Assembly: GCA_004195715.1 (NCBI GenBank)
Contig: PSPX01000001.1
Location: 1-63,403 of the forward strand
Origin: Methanobacteriota archaeon
Lineage (GTDB): Archaea; Thermoplasmatota; Poseidoniia; Poseidoniales; Thalassarchaeaceae
Direction: 5' to 3'
DNA length: 63,403 nt
Both the position numbers and the translations under genes were made by a program. How positions within the stretch are numbered: the first letter of the stretch is position 1; each line of letters opens with the position of its first letter. Positions 26,189-35,524 of the stretch are shown here, piece by piece. The notes under the pieces were generated by a model. It had not been told where the DNA came from and did not search any database. It saw only the letters and a list, made by a program, of their open reading frames with translations.

Positions 26189-27786
26189 TAGACGACCCCC
26201 TGTCAGTAATCACCCTCGTCCCATTGGCCATGGGACTAATCTTGATGATACTCCCGAGAGTTCTACCGAATTCATCGGCAGAGAGACTGATACAGGTTTC
26301 AAGGAACATCAGTATGGGCGTCGCCCTCGCCATAGCCACTATCACGACCATGCTGTTCCTCGGACAGTTAGGCAGCATCGACTGGACTAACATCACACAA
26401 GGCGGATACGTGCTCCAGAATGAAGCGGTTGACCTCATTCCCGCCATTGGCGTTACTTGGAAGGTCGGGGCGGACGCTCTCTCCTTCCCGATGATCTGGC
26501 TGACTGCCATCCTCATACCAATCTCGATGCTGGTCGAGTGGGATGCCAAGCGAGCCCATCTCTTCTTCCCACTGCTGTTGATAATGGAGGGCGCCCTACT
26601 AGGCGTATTTGTCGCTCTTGACCTGTTCGTGTTCTACGTGTTCTGGGAGTTGACCCTGATTCCGATGTTCCTCCTGATTCTACTCTGGGGCGGGGAGGAT
26701 CGGCGCTACGCGGCGATGAAGTTCTTCATCTACACATTCACAGCCAGTGTCTTCATGCTCATCGGAATTCTCGTGATGTACTTCCATACAGAAGCTATCG
26801 CAGGCCTGGGAAGTCTGTCCGGCCATCACTTTGACCTCATCGCCATGACCGCTCAGGAGAACCTGATTCCGAACGAGGGGCTGAGACACTTTGTCTGGCT
26901 TCTCCTGTTAATTGGATTCGCCACCAAAATGCCCAGCGTACCTGTGCATACCTGGCTTCCTGACGCCCACGTCCAGGCTCCAACGGCAGGCTCGATGCTG
27001 CTGGCCGGAGTGATGTTGAAGATGGGAGCTTACGGATTCCTGAGAATCTCAGTCACAGTATTCCCCGAGTCCACCATAGAGTTCGTGCCCCTGCTGATTT
27101 TCCTCGGGATGGTCAGCCTCGTATACGGCGCATGGGTGTGCATGGGGCAGACCAACCTCAAGCGAATGGTCGCCTATTCTTCAGTCTCCCACATGGGTCT
27201 GATTTTCCTCGGCATTGCCACTATGCAGCCGCTGGGCATCGCTGGTGCACTGTTCATGATGTTCGCTCACGGAATAATCAGCCCGCTACTGTTCGCTGTG
27301 GCTGGGGCGTTCAAGCATCACTATCATACTCTGGAAATCGGATCGATGCGTGGCATCGCACACCACAGCCCCTGGCTGGCTGCCCATATGATGCTCGGCT
27401 GGATGGCCAGTCTCGGACTGCCCCTCCTAGCCGGCTTCGTCGCTGAAATCGCCATATTGATTGCATTCTGGATGACCTACGGATGGCTGGTTCTGCTACC
27501 CGCGCTAACTCTGATTGTCACTGCAGCCTACTACCTGAATTCGATGCAGAGGACCATCTTCGAGTCCAACGATTCGGAGCATGGCATCCTCCCGGATACC
27601 CTGCACGGCGAAGATCCCAGTGACCTGACCTGGCACGAGAACGCCGGTATGCTGACCCTCGCAGCGATGACGGTACTGTTCGGTATCATGCCATTCATCT
27701 TCTGGGACATGATGTCAGACTGGAGTTCCGGATTCGTCATCGACACCATGATCGAAGCCATGCAGGCACAGGAGTGGAGCCCATGA
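26185..27786 (+). CDS. nuoM: complex I subunit NuoM (antiporter-like)
   Basis: Proton-pumping membrane subunit, 533 residues, about 14 helices. Key Glu in FVFYVFWELTLIPMFLLI; PSVPVHTWLPDAHVQAPTAGS in helix 7-8; LKRMVAYSSVSHMGL with the broken-helix lysine. The TTG at 26185 is 4 bases after GGTGA and overlaps the nuoL stop; a GTG at 26170 is possible but would push the start inside nuoL and past the Shine-Dalgarno sequence. Overlaps nuoN by ATGA. Confidence 0.95.
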   Translation: MIDDPLSVITLVPLAMGLILMILPRVLPNSSAERLIQVSRNISMGVALAIATITTMLFLGQLGSIDWTNITQGGYVLQNEAVDLIPAIGVTWKVGADALSFPMIWLTAILIPISMLVEWDAKRAHLFFPLLLIMEGALLGVFVALDLFVFYVFWELTLIPMFLLILLWGGEDRRYAAMKFFIYTFTASVFMLIGILVMYFHTEAIAGLGSLSGHHFDLIAMTAQENLIPNEGLRHFVWLLLLIGFATKMPSVPVHTWLPDAHVQAPTAGSMLLAGVMLKMGAYGFLRISVTVFPESTIEFVPLLIFLGMVSLVYGAWVCMGQTNLKRMVAYSSVSHMGLIFLGIATMQPLGIAGALFMMFAHGIISPLLFAVAGAFKHHYHTLEIGSMRGIAHHSPWLAAHMMLGWMASLGLPLLAGFVAEIAILIAFWMTYGWLVLLPALTLIVTAAYYLNSMQRTIFESNDSEHGILPDTLHGEDPSDLTWHENAGMLTLAAMTVLFGIMPFIFWDMMSDWSSGFVIDTMIEAMQAQEWSP

Positions 27787-29480
27787 GTTCGATAATCAGC
27801 GATATGGACCCGGCTACTGCCCAGCTTATCCTCCCTGAGTTACTGATGCTTGGCGGCATCATCGCGATGATACTTGTCCCGAACTTCGGGGATGCGACGA
27901 TGCGAATCCCATTGACGAAGATTCGAATTCCGTTTTTGATTGGCGGCACTAGGTTCGCTACTACCAACAATCCAAAACTCCCGAATCAGATAGCGACGAC
28001 CACCCTCGCCCTAGCTTTCATGACTTCCTTACTCTTCCTAAGCGAAGAAGGTGATGTAGGCAACTTGCTGCACGTGGACGAGTTCAGCAGGATGTTCGCC
28101 CTTGTGTTCTCAGCCGCACTCCTGCTTGCCTCTTTGGCGACGACTGTTCGACTGCCTGCTAGACCAAAGGCTTCAGCCCCACTCGATACGGATTCTACTG
28201 TCATCTCTGATGCCAAGGTCAACGCGCTGATAGATAACCGAAGACAGGTCGATTTTCACATCCTACTGCTCACTACAGGGCTTGGAATGAGCCTGATGGC
28301 GATGGCGACTAATCTGTTCATGCTGTTCGTGTGCCTTGAGCTCGCATCACTGTCATCCTACATTCTTGTGGCCTTCCACAAGGAGAATGACGTCGGTGGC
28401 GAGGCCGGCACGAAGTACTTCATTGTCGGTTCAGTGGTCTCGGCGATTGGCATCTATGGGATGTCGCTGCTGTACTTGTGGAACGGCAATCTCGACATGA
28501 CCGATTTGGCGGCCTCATGGGATGCGATGGAAGGAATGGACCCGTTGGCGACCATTGGCGTCGGCTTGATGCTCGTCGCATTCGGCTTCAAGGTCGGGGC
28601 AGCTCCGTTCCATCTGGCCGTGCCCGATGCCTACGCTGGAGCATCTTCTCCGGTCGCTGGAGTACTGGCAACGGCTTCGAAGGCAATGGGTTTCGTCGCC
28701 CTCATACGACTCCTACTGGTGGTCACTATGCCTTCAGAGGGACAGGCCTTCTGGTTCCTCGCACTGTCGATAATCGCCGTGGTGACGATGACTTGGGGTA
28801 ACCTTGCAGCGTTAACCAGTGACAACCCGAAGCGGGTACTAGCCTATTCTAGCGTGGCTCACGCAGGATACATGCTCGCAGCCCTCGCTGCAACCGGGTC
28901 CGGATTGGCCGACTCAGACACGTCCGCGCTCATCGTCACCGCTGTGGTGTTCCATCTCGTCGTGCTTGTACTGTTCAAGCTGGGTGCCTTCCTAATCCTC
29001 TCGATGCTCGAGGCAGAGGGAAGGGGCCACAGGATGGAGGATCTGCATGGGATGGGCCGACGAGATCCTGTGATTGCCGCATCGATGTTTGTGTTCATGC
29101 TCTCTCTCGCCGGAGTTCCTCCACTCTCCGGATTTCTCTCAAAATTACTAATGATTAACGGGATAGTCAACGTATCAGCCGGCAGCGGTTCAGCATCAGC
29201 TTCCACCGCGCTCTCATGGGCACAGGGGGTGGACCCGGTGTTCTGGCTCGCGGCCGCCATCGTGCTGAACAGCGCACTGTCACTGTTCTACTACCTCAGA
29301 ATCGTCTTGGTCATGTTCTTTGAGTCTCCAGCCACGGAGAAACCCCTCAAACGCGCCCCATCTCTGAGGATGGCCATCATCGCATGTGCCGTGCTGACAC
29401 TGCTCTTCGGCATTGGCCCACTGAGCAACTCGCTACTCGACATGGTAGGCTCCGCAGTCGACTCCTTCATGGGCAGTTGA
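27783..29480 (+). CDS. nuoN: complex I subunit NuoN (antiporter-like)
   Basis: Third antiporter-like membrane subunit, 565 residues with about 14 helices. LFVCLELASLSSYILVAF carries the helix 5 Glu, FKVGAAPFHLAVPDAYAGAS the helix 7 region, and NPKRVLAYSSVAHAGYML the key lysine. It has an internal cytosolic stretch (about 120-150) that is less conserved. Last gene of the operon; no NuoE, F or G gene follows, so the complex has no visible NADH-oxidising module. Confidence 0.95.
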   Translation: MSSIISDMDPATAQLILPELLMLGGIIAMILVPNFGDATMRIPLTKIRIPFLIGGTRFATTNNPKLPNQIATTTLALAFMTSLLFLSEEGDVGNLLHVDEFSRMFALVFSAALLLASLATTVRLPARPKASAPLDTDSTVISDAKVNALIDNRRQVDFHILLLTTGLGMSLMAMATNLFMLFVCLELASLSSYILVAFHKENDVGGEAGTKYFIVGSVVSAIGIYGMSLLYLWNGNLDMTDLAASWDAMEGMDPLATIGVGLMLVAFGFKVGAAPFHLAVPDAYAGASSPVAGVLATASKAMGFVALIRLLLVVTMPSEGQAFWFLALSIIAVVTMTWGNLAALTSDNPKRVLAYSSVAHAGYMLAALAATGSGLADSDTSALIVTAVVFHLVVLVLFKLGAFLILSMLEAEGRGHRMEDLHGMGRRDPVIAASMFVFMLSLAGVPPLSGFLSKLLMINGIVNVSAGSGSASASTALSWAQGVDPVFWLAAAIVLNSALSLFYYLRIVLVMFFESPATEKPLKRAPSLRMAIIACAVLTLLFGIGPLSNSLLDMVGSAVDSFMGS

Positions 29481-29524
29481 TTAGATATGCTCAACTTCAC
29501 ATAGGGGACTATCGACGCAGCCCC

Positions 29525-30043
29525 ATGGCTCGTAGGGAAGAGAAGGTCGACACAGAGCTTCTGGCTCGGCTGGAATCCGGCGGCGACCGCATTCGCGTCC
29601 CCCTTCCGAAACGGAAGGTGAACGAGATGTTTGCAATCGCCGATCAGATACTCGGTGGGCGCAGGGTCAGAGCAGTCTGCGAGGATGGCGAAAGCCGCCT
29701 CGCTCGTATCCCGGGCAAGATGCGACGCCGGCAGTGGGTGCGCGAGGGCGATCTCATCGTGGTTCAACCTTGGGACTTCCAGGATGAGAAGGCAAACGTA
29801 TGCATGCGCTACACCAAGACCCAATCCCTCTACCTCTCTAGGAAGGGTGTACTCCCTGAGATAGTGGATCTGTTTGGCATGTCCGATCTCGAAGAAGTGA
29901 GAAGTATCGACATCGAGGCCACGGCTGAAGAGGAGTCGCCAGAGAACGAGTCCGAACCGCAGGTCTCGGAAACCACCGAGTCCGAACCCGAAACCACTCC
30001 GGACCAAGCTCCTGAGGATGACATAGATTCGTTCTTTGGGTGA
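29525..30043 (+). CDS. eif1a: translation initiation factor aIF1A
   Basis: Small ribosomal subunit initiation factor with an OB fold that binds the A site and helps select the start codon. 172 residues; the core (about 20-110: KVNEMFAIADQILGGRRVRAV, MRRRQWVREGDLIVVQPWD) is typical, followed by an acidic low-complexity tail of about 45 residues ending in DDIDSFFG, as in eukaryotic eIF1A. The ATG at 29525 gives the family's N-terminus. It heads a small aIF1A-Rio1-Dim2 cluster that is conserved across archaea. Confidence 0.95.
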   Translation: MARREEKVDTELLARLESGGDRIRVPLPKRKVNEMFAIADQILGGRRVRAVCEDGESRLARIPGKMRRRQWVREGDLIVVQPWDFQDEKANVCMRYTKTQSLYLSRKGVLPEIVDLFGMSDLEEVRSIDIEATAEEESPENESEPQVSETTESEPETTPDQAPEDDIDSFFG

Positions 30044-30047
30044 GAGC

Positions 30048-30929
30048 ATGTCGGATGAGATGGACGACCTTCCAGAACTCGACGCCCTGATGCGAGCAGA
30101 GAAGAAGCACGACTGGATGACCGAGCCGCGATTCAAGCGGATGTTCGACGAGATTGAGGACGGTCTGCAAGGAGTCCTCGGTAAGGGGCGATACGAGTGG
30201 GTCGACAGACGGGTTTTCGATCAGGTCTTCGACCGCTCTACGCTGCTGGCGGTTCACAAGCTGATGCAGAAGGGGAAGATTGAGACAATTGACTACCCAA
30301 TAGCCAGAGGCAAGGAAGCGCATGTTTTCCACGCTACCACCAATCACGGTCCAGTGGCCGTCAAGATATTCCACACAACCAATGCGGTATTCAAGGGTCT
30401 GGCAAAGTACATTGACGGTGACCCAAGGTTCTCAGGCCTGTCCCGCAGGCACCGCGAACTGGTAAACATCTGGGTGCGCAAGGAGCTACGAAACCTCAAG
30501 CGCATGCGCAAGCATGGACTACGGGTCCCGGAGCCGCTTGACAGCCTGAAGAACGTCCTCGTAATGGAATATATCGGCGACGAGAGGGGTGCCAGCCCCC
30601 GACTCAAAGACATCACTATCGATAAGCCATACGAACTCTTCGAGGATCTGCTTGAGTTCATAGCAATCAACTGGCAGACATGTGAGCTCGTGCACGCCGA
30701 CTTCAGCGAATACAACATCCTCTGGCTCGACGGAGAGCCATGGGTCATTGATGTCGGCCAGAGCGTAACCCGACAGCACCCCAGTTCAGATGAGTTCCTA
30801 ATCAGGGACGTAACTAGACTAGTCGATTGGATAAATCGACAGGGGCACAGCGTCGACCTAGCTGAAAGTTTAGCTAGAGTGCTCGATGATCCAGTTCCCT
30901 CTCTCCCTTCGCTCTCGGGCGGAGATTAA
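30048..30929 (+). CDS. rio1: Rio1-family serine kinase/ATPase
   Basis: Atypical protein kinase that acts in late maturation of the small ribosomal subunit. 293 residues: nucleotide loop ARGKEAHVF (87-95), Lys106 (AVKIF), catalytic loop HADFSEYN (216-223, Asp218) and metal-binding Asp235 (VIDVGQ). The STGKEA-like loop assigns it to Rio1 rather than Rio2, and no winged helix precedes the kinase. It begins 4 bases after aIF1A and is transcribed with it. Confidence 0.95.
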   Translation: MSDEMDDLPELDALMRAEKKHDWMTEPRFKRMFDEIEDGLQGVLGKGRYEWVDRRVFDQVFDRSTLLAVHKLMQKGKIETIDYPIARGKEAHVFHATTNHGPVAVKIFHTTNAVFKGLAKYIDGDPRFSGLSRRHRELVNIWVRKELRNLKRMRKHGLRVPEPLDSLKNVLVMEYIGDERGASPRLKDITIDKPYELFEDLLEFIAINWQTCELVHADFSEYNILWLDGEPWVIDVGQSVTRQHPSSDEFLIRDVTRLVDWINRQGHSVDLAESLARVLDDPVPSLPSLSGGD

Positions 30930-30931
30930 AA
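30926..30931 (+). promoter_or_regulatory. TATA-like box of the Dim2 gene
   Basis: TTAAAA overlaps the Rio1 stop codon and lies 25-30 bases before the GTG start at 30956, the spacing expected for a leaderless archaeal transcript. Confidence 0.4.
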
Positions 30932-30955
30932 CAGGGCGGCGGGTCGGCCGCAGTC

Positions 30956-31687
30956 GTGGAGCATCTGGCACGCATCCCGCAGGACCGCATTGCCGTGCTG
31001 ATAGGCAAGGGCGGTGAGACCCGCCGTATGCTCGAAGAAGCGTGCGGAGCAACTCTCGAGATTGACTCAAAGAGTGGTGAAGTGCTGGCCGACTGGGGAG
31101 AGGAGAGTGTAGACCCAATCGTCCGAATGAAGATGCCCGATGTCATAGTGGCTATCGGTCGCGGACTGGCTCCAAAGCGAGCCGTACAGCTGATTCAGGA
31201 CGAGGTTTCCCTCAAGATGTATGACATCCGCGAGTGGGTAGGTAGGCAACCCAATCAAACCCGTAGGATGAGGAGCAGACTGATTGGCAGAAACGGCCGT
31301 ATCCGCAGTCTGATAGAGGAGATTTCCCGTTGTGAGATGGCGATATACGGCTCTACGGTACTGGTCATCGGAGACGAGGACGGACTTGCTCTGGCCGCAC
31401 CCGCAATCGAAGGTATCCTGCGCGGCTCCGAACACAGCACTATCCTGCACGGTCTCGAGCAAGACCGCAAGCGTCAGAGGCTACGCTCACGTAGGCTCGA
31501 GAGTTATGAGGGGTACAGTACCGACGAGTCTTCAACCTTCGAGACACTGGTTCCGGGACTGGCAGAGGCACGTAGACGCAGGGAGCGCCGTTTCAAGGAC
31601 TCACAGGCCGACTCCGAAGACGAAGAGGAAGTTAGCAGCATGCTGGATCTCGCAGGTGACGAGAAAATTGTCTACGAGGAAGAGTGA
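30956..31687 (+). CDS. KH-domain ribosome biogenesis protein (Dim2/Pno1-like)
   Basis: RNA-binding protein of the Dim2/Pno1 family, needed for 3' end maturation of small-subunit rRNA; in archaea it also contacts aIF2 alpha. 243 residues with two KH domains: GKGGE at 17-21, and the canonical GxxG of the second at GRNG (111-114). A charged C-terminal tail of about 70 residues (RQRLRSRRLESYEGY to the acidic end) is extra. GTG start, probably leaderless. Clustered with aIF1A and Rio1, which supports the role. Confidence 0.9.
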   Translation: MEHLARIPQDRIAVLIGKGGETRRMLEEACGATLEIDSKSGEVLADWGEESVDPIVRMKMPDVIVAIGRGLAPKRAVQLIQDEVSLKMYDIREWVGRQPNQTRRMRSRLIGRNGRIRSLIEEISRCEMAIYGSTVLVIGDEDGLALAAPAIEGILRGSEHSTILHGLEQDRKRQRLRSRRLESYEGYSTDESSTFETLVPGLAEARRRRERRFKDSQADSEDEEEVSSMLDLAGDEKIVYEEE

Positions 31688-31702
31688 CACACACCGCCAT
31701 GC

Positions 31703-31708
31703 ATAAGC
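31703..31708 (+). promoter_or_regulatory. TATA-like box and start-codon stem for the DUF63 gene
   Basis: ATAAGC-like run at 31703-31708, 23-28 bases before the GTG at 31731. A 5-bp inverted repeat, CACGG (31720-31724) and CCGTG (31729-31733), covers the GTG start codon itself. Weak on its own. Confidence 0.35.
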
Positions 31709-31730
31709 GTAGCACGCTTCACGGAATACC

Positions 31731-33020
31731 GTGACTAATCCTCTTGAGGAGATGTATGACTACGAGGAATGGGCCACTAAAGCGCTGCTTTTTATCGCTG
31801 GACTAATCTTCGGTGGTGTCGCACTGAATTTACTAAGTGTGGAAAACCCCCTGACCGACTTCCTATACGAGTACTACCTAAATCCGGTGTTGAACGAGTC
31901 TAGCAACGATGCCGGCTACAATCTAGCCAACACCGTGACCTACGCGATAGTACTTGCTCTGTTCGCCGTCGCCCTCGCGGCTTGGCTCCGCCGTCTTGGG
32001 ATAGACCACAGTGATGCTACAATACTGGCGCTGCTGCCCTACATATTCTGGGCCGCCCTCGGCGAGATTGTGGAGGACGCCAGCATGTTCGACTCCTCGC
32101 TCGAGCCCTACTTTGTCAGCCCCGGCATTCACTTCCAGACTGCTGCATGGGTGGTCATTGCAGGAGCTTTCGGATACCAAATCTCCCTGAGACGGACCAA
32201 GTACGAGTCGGAAGAGGACATGATATCCAAAATCGACAGCGGTGCGACGATTCTTATCCTCGCTCAGATTGTAATCTACTACACTTCTATCGATGCCGGC
32301 TCAGTCACTTCTTCTACAGACTTCAACAATACTGCAATGCTGGTGTGCTTCATCATCGCCTTGCTCGTACCTACTCTGATGATTAACAAACCGTTATTCG
32401 ACTTCACGCTGGTCCAGCGATGCGTATTCATTGTCGGTCTCGGAGGATCAATTGCGCTTCTCGGACCTCTGCTTTCGTTTGGCATCAGCAACCCTGACCA
32501 AGTCACACTCTGGCCGCTGGCAATAGTCATCGGCGTGCCTGCGGCACTCATCTATCAGATGCATCAAACCGGTCTTCCAGCAGCCAGCGAATTGGCCGAG
32601 CACGGCTTCGTCGCCGGCATCCTGCCTCTAGGGATGACAGAGGAGCAGTACGAAATTCTGGAATCATCTGACAAGGAACTCATTGAGAGCCTCAGGAAAA
32701 AGGCTGTGTTGGCTTCCCCGGTGGTTTCACTTGCTGTCGCCGGGCAATTGCTAGACGGACTTGCCACGGGCATTGGGATAGAGGCCTTCGGATATTCCGA
32801 GAAGCATTTGTTCTCGGCTGGGATTATCGAGTTCTTCGGCACCGCGTATGGGTTTACAGTAGTCAAATTGGCGCTCGGTGGGCTAATTTGGTACTTCTTC
32901 GCAATAGCCAACTTCGAGCACCGGCAACAGCATCTCAGGCTGCTCATTGCTATGGCTATCCTGACTGTTGGCATGGCACCGGGACTGAGGGACGTCGGAC
33001 GGCTCGTAATCGGTGTCTAA
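31731..33020 (+). CDS. DUF63 family membrane protein
   Basis: 429 residues with about eleven membrane helices. The first third fits DUF63, an archaeal membrane family of unknown activity: [12 protein letters not shown], then [32 protein letters not shown] split as [18 protein letters not shown] and [10 protein letters not shown]. The N-terminal 20 residues are cytosolic. No catalytic residues are evident. It stands between the ribosome biogenesis genes and the leucine-degradation block, and probably has its own promoter (ATAAG box 26 bases before the GTG). Function unknown. Confidence 0.8.
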   Translation: MTNPLEEMYDYEEWATKALLFIAGLIFGGVALNLLSVENPLTDFLYEYYLNPVLNESSNDAGYNLANTVTYAIVLALFAVALAAWLRRLGIDHSDATILALLPYIFWAALGEIVEDASMFDSSLEPYFVSPGIHFQTAAWVVIAGAFGYQISLRRTKYESEEDMISKIDSGATILILAQIVIYYTSIDAGSVTSSTDFNNTAMLVCFIIALLVPTLMINKPLFDFTLVQRCVFIVGLGGSIALLGPLLSFGISNPDQVTLWPLAIVIGVPAALIYQMHQTGLPAASELAEHGFVAGILPLGMTEEQYEILESSDKELIESLRKKAVLASPVVSLAVAGQLLDGLATGIGIEAFGYSEKHLFSAGIIEFFGTAYGFTVVKLALGGLIWYFFAIANFEHRQQHLRLLIAMAILTVGMAPGLRDVGRLVIGV

Positions 33021-33022
33021 AT

Positions 33023-33041
33023 TCGACATCTATGATGTCGA
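33023..33041 (+). promoter_or_regulatory. 8-bp perfect inverted repeat before the carboxylase gene
   Basis: TCGACATC (33023-33030), loop TAT, GATGTCGA (33034-33041). It begins 2 bases after the DUF63 stop and ends 47 before the next ATG. A second stem CTCGCC (33063-33068) / GGCGAG (33079-33084) lies closer to the start. Member of the 8-3-8 repeat family. Confidence 0.6.
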
Positions 33042-33088
33042 GTCCATTCAATTGAAGGCTCGCTCGCCGTCTGAGGGGGGCGAGAGGC

Positions 33089-34648
33089 ATGGATAGGCTG
33101 ACCACCCGCATCGACCGAGGAGGCGAGGATTTCGAGTCCCGCACAGAGGCTAATCTGGCTCTGGTGGAAGTTCTGAGGACCAGAGTGGACGCTGTCAAAG
33201 AGGGAGGAGGAGGAAAGTACGTCGATCGTCACCGAGAACGCGGCAAGAGCCTGCCGAGGGAGCGGATATCGGAAATCTGCGACGCCGCGACTCCGTTCCT
33301 CGAGCTTTCGACACTAGCCGCCAATGGACTGTATGACGGCAGAGCTCACTCTGCCGGAATCATCACTGGCATCGGTGTGGTGCACGGCAAGGAGTGCATT
33401 TTCGTGGCCAACGACGCCACCGTAAAAGGCGGTTCGTACTACCCGATGACGGTCAAGAAGCATGTCAGGGCCCAGGAGATAGCCGAGGAGAACAACCTAC
33501 CCTGCATCTACCTCGTGGACTCGGGAGGAGCTTTTCTTCCCATGCAGGACGAGGTATTCCCGGACAAACTACACTTCGGACGGATCTTCCGCAATCAGGC
33601 AATCCTATCGAGTAAGGGGATTCCGCAGGTCGCCGCCGTGTTGGGTTCGTGTACCGCAGGAGGTGCCTACATCCCGGCGATGTCCGACGAGTCAATCATC
33701 GTCAAAGGCAATGGCACCATCTTCCTCGCCGGCCCTCCTCTAGTCAAGTCAGCTACAGGAGAGGAGGTCTCGGCGGAAGACCTCGGTGGGGCCGATCTAC
33801 ACACCAGAGAGTCAGGAGTGGCCGATCACTTCGCTGAAGACGAAACTGAGGCGCTCAAGATGGTGCGCAGTGTGGTTGAGAACCTAAACGTCGACCCCAA
33901 ACATAGGCTCGACACCTCGCAACCAGAAGAGCCTGCACATGACCCGCAGGACTTGATGGGAATCATACCCACTGACAATCGTACTCCCTATGATGTCAGA
34001 GAGGTCATAGCCAGAGTTGTGGATGGCTCGCGCTTCCACGAGTTCAAGCAGCGCTATGGCAACACACTGGTCTGTGGCTTCGCTAGAATTCACGGCTACC
34101 CGGTCGGCATCGTCGCCAACAACGGCATTCTGTTCTCCGAGTCGGCACTGAAAGGTGCCCACTTTGTCGAACTGTGCGGCCAGCGTGGTATTCCGTTGGT
34201 ATTCCTGCAGAACATCTCAGGCTTCATGGTTGGGCGTGATGCCGAGGCCGGCGGCATCGCCAAAGACGGTGCCAAACTCGTCACGGCAGTCTCCTGCGTG
34301 CCTGTCCCGAAGTTCACAGTCATCATCGGCGGTTCGCACGGAGCCGGCAACTACGGCATGTGCGGGCGCGCCTACGATCCACGTTTCCTATTCATGTGGC
34401 CTAACGCGAGAATATCCGTGATGGGTGGTGAGCAGGCTGCCAGCGTGCTCTCCTCAGTGGGCAACGCTGACCCCGACGAGATCCGCGAGAAGTACGAGAG
34501 CGAGAGCAATCCGTACTACTCTACAGCCCGACTCTGGGACGACGGGGTAATCGATCCGCGAGACACTCGCGATGTGATTGGACTTTGCATATCTGCCAGC
34601 CTAAATGCCTCTATGCCGGACCAAGACTACGGCGTTTTCAGGATGTGA
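33089..34648 (+). CDS. mccB: methylcrotonoyl-CoA carboxylase, carboxyltransferase (beta) subunit
   Basis: Transfers the carboxyl group from biotin to 3-methylcrotonoyl-CoA in leucine breakdown. 519 residues with two crotonase-fold halves. The stretch [20 protein letters not shown], followed by [20 protein letters not shown] and [20 protein letters not shown], is typical of the methylcrotonoyl rather than propionyl enzyme. The neighbouring hydratase, biotin carboxylase and biotin carrier genes support the assignment. SD-like GGGGGG lies 8 bases upstream. Propionyl- or geranyl-CoA specificity cannot be excluded from sequence alone. Confidence 0.92.
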   Translation: MDRLTTRIDRGGEDFESRTEANLALVEVLRTRVDAVKEGGGGKYVDRHRERGKSLPRERISEICDAATPFLELSTLAANGLYDGRAHSAGIITGIGVVHGKECIFVANDATVKGGSYYPMTVKKHVRAQEIAEENNLPCIYLVDSGGAFLPMQDEVFPDKLHFGRIFRNQAILSSKGIPQVAAVLGSCTAGGAYIPAMSDESIIVKGNGTIFLAGPPLVKSATGEEVSAEDLGGADLHTRESGVADHFAEDETEALKMVRSVVENLNVDPKHRLDTSQPEEPAHDPQDLMGIIPTDNRTPYDVREVIARVVDGSRFHEFKQRYGNTLVCGFARIHGYPVGIVANNGILFSESALKGAHFVELCGQRGIPLVFLQNISGFMVGRDAEAGGIAKDGAKLVTAVSCVPVPKFTVIIGGSHGAGNYGMCGRAYDPRFLFMWPNARISVMGGEQAASVLSSVGNADPDEIREKYESESNPYYSTARLWDDGVIDPRDTRDVIGLCISASLNASMPDQDYGVFRM

Positions 34649-34652
34649 TACA

Positions 34653-35522
34653 ATGAGGATGAGCGATGTAAAACCCTCCGCGGAATTCTGCTCTTTGAGC
34701 ATCAATGCCTCGGTCGCCAACCTCACTCTGGAACGAAGCGACGTTTACAACGCACTCAATGTGCAATTAATCAGCGAAATCATCGATATCCTAGATTGGA
34801 CCACCCATCGCTCGGTTGGCAGAACGGGCTCTCTGCACGACCATGACGGCGCCGAGTATCTTCGAGTGCTGGTTCTTCGAGGTGCTGGACGGCACTTCTG
34901 CGCAGGAGCCGACATCAACATGATGCGCGATGCCGGGGTTAAGAGTCCTGAGGAGAACCGTATCGGATCCGAACGCCTCGATCGCTTGTTCAACAGTCTG
35001 TGGGCACATCCTTGTTTCACCATCTCAGCAGTTCAGGGTGTTGCACTTGGAGGTGGCGCCGGACTCATCGCCTGCTCAGATCATGTCATCGCCCTAGACA
35101 GTTCTAGGATTGCACTGTCCGAGGCGAAGTTGGGTATCCTGCCAGCGGTGATTGGGCCATACGTATACCGTCGTGTGGGCAGCGCTCAGTTCCGCCGACT
35201 CGCCATGCTAGCGGGGCGCTTCGATGGGCATGAGGCGTTGAACATCGGCATGGTCGATCAGGTATCCACCTCGTTGGACGAGACGGCAGAGATGGTCGAC
35301 GCAACTATTGCGACGGTCATGAGCACTGGCCCAGTGGCAGTCACCGAGGCCAAGAGCCTCACTCAGGCCCTCGATAACTGGCGCGGCACCGATGAGGACC
35401 TGCGTCGGTGGACGCTGGACAAGACTAGCGAGATGAGAGGATCGCCCGAGGGTCAAGAGGGGCTGTCAGCATTCCTCGATCGTCGACCACCGGTCTGGTC
35501 ACCGGAAGATCAGGACGGTTAA
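34653..35522 (+). CDS. liuC: enoyl-CoA hydratase family, probably methylglutaconyl-CoA hydratase
   Basis: Crotonase-fold enzyme expected to hydrate 3-methylglutaconyl-CoA to HMG-CoA, the step after MCC. 289 residues; oxyanion-hole segments are GAGRHFCAGADINMM (about 73-87) and VQGVALGGGAGLIACSD (about 125-141), with the acid/base region EAKLGILPAVIGPYVYRR. It begins 5 bases after mccB; ATG 34659 is an alternative start. The context, between the two MCC subunit genes, supports this reaction, but other short-chain enoyl-CoA substrates are possible. Confidence 0.88.
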   Translation: MRMSDVKPSAEFCSLSINASVANLTLERSDVYNALNVQLISEIIDILDWTTHRSVGRTGSLHDHDGAEYLRVLVLRGAGRHFCAGADINMMRDAGVKSPEENRIGSERLDRLFNSLWAHPCFTISAVQGVALGGGAGLIACSDHVIALDSSRIALSEAKLGILPAVIGPYVYRRVGSAQFRRLAMLAGRFDGHEALNIGMVDQVSTSLDETAEMVDATIATVMSTGPVAVTEAKSLTQALDNWRGTDEDLRRWTLDKTSEMRGSPEGQEGLSAFLDRRPPVWSPEDQDG

Positions 35523-35524
35523 GC

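Noticed and set aside
29384-29524. Upstream extension of the aIF1A frame
   Set aside because: The extension overlaps nuoN and its sequence (Arg/His-rich) is unlike the family N-terminus; ATG 29525 gives MARREEKVDTELL.
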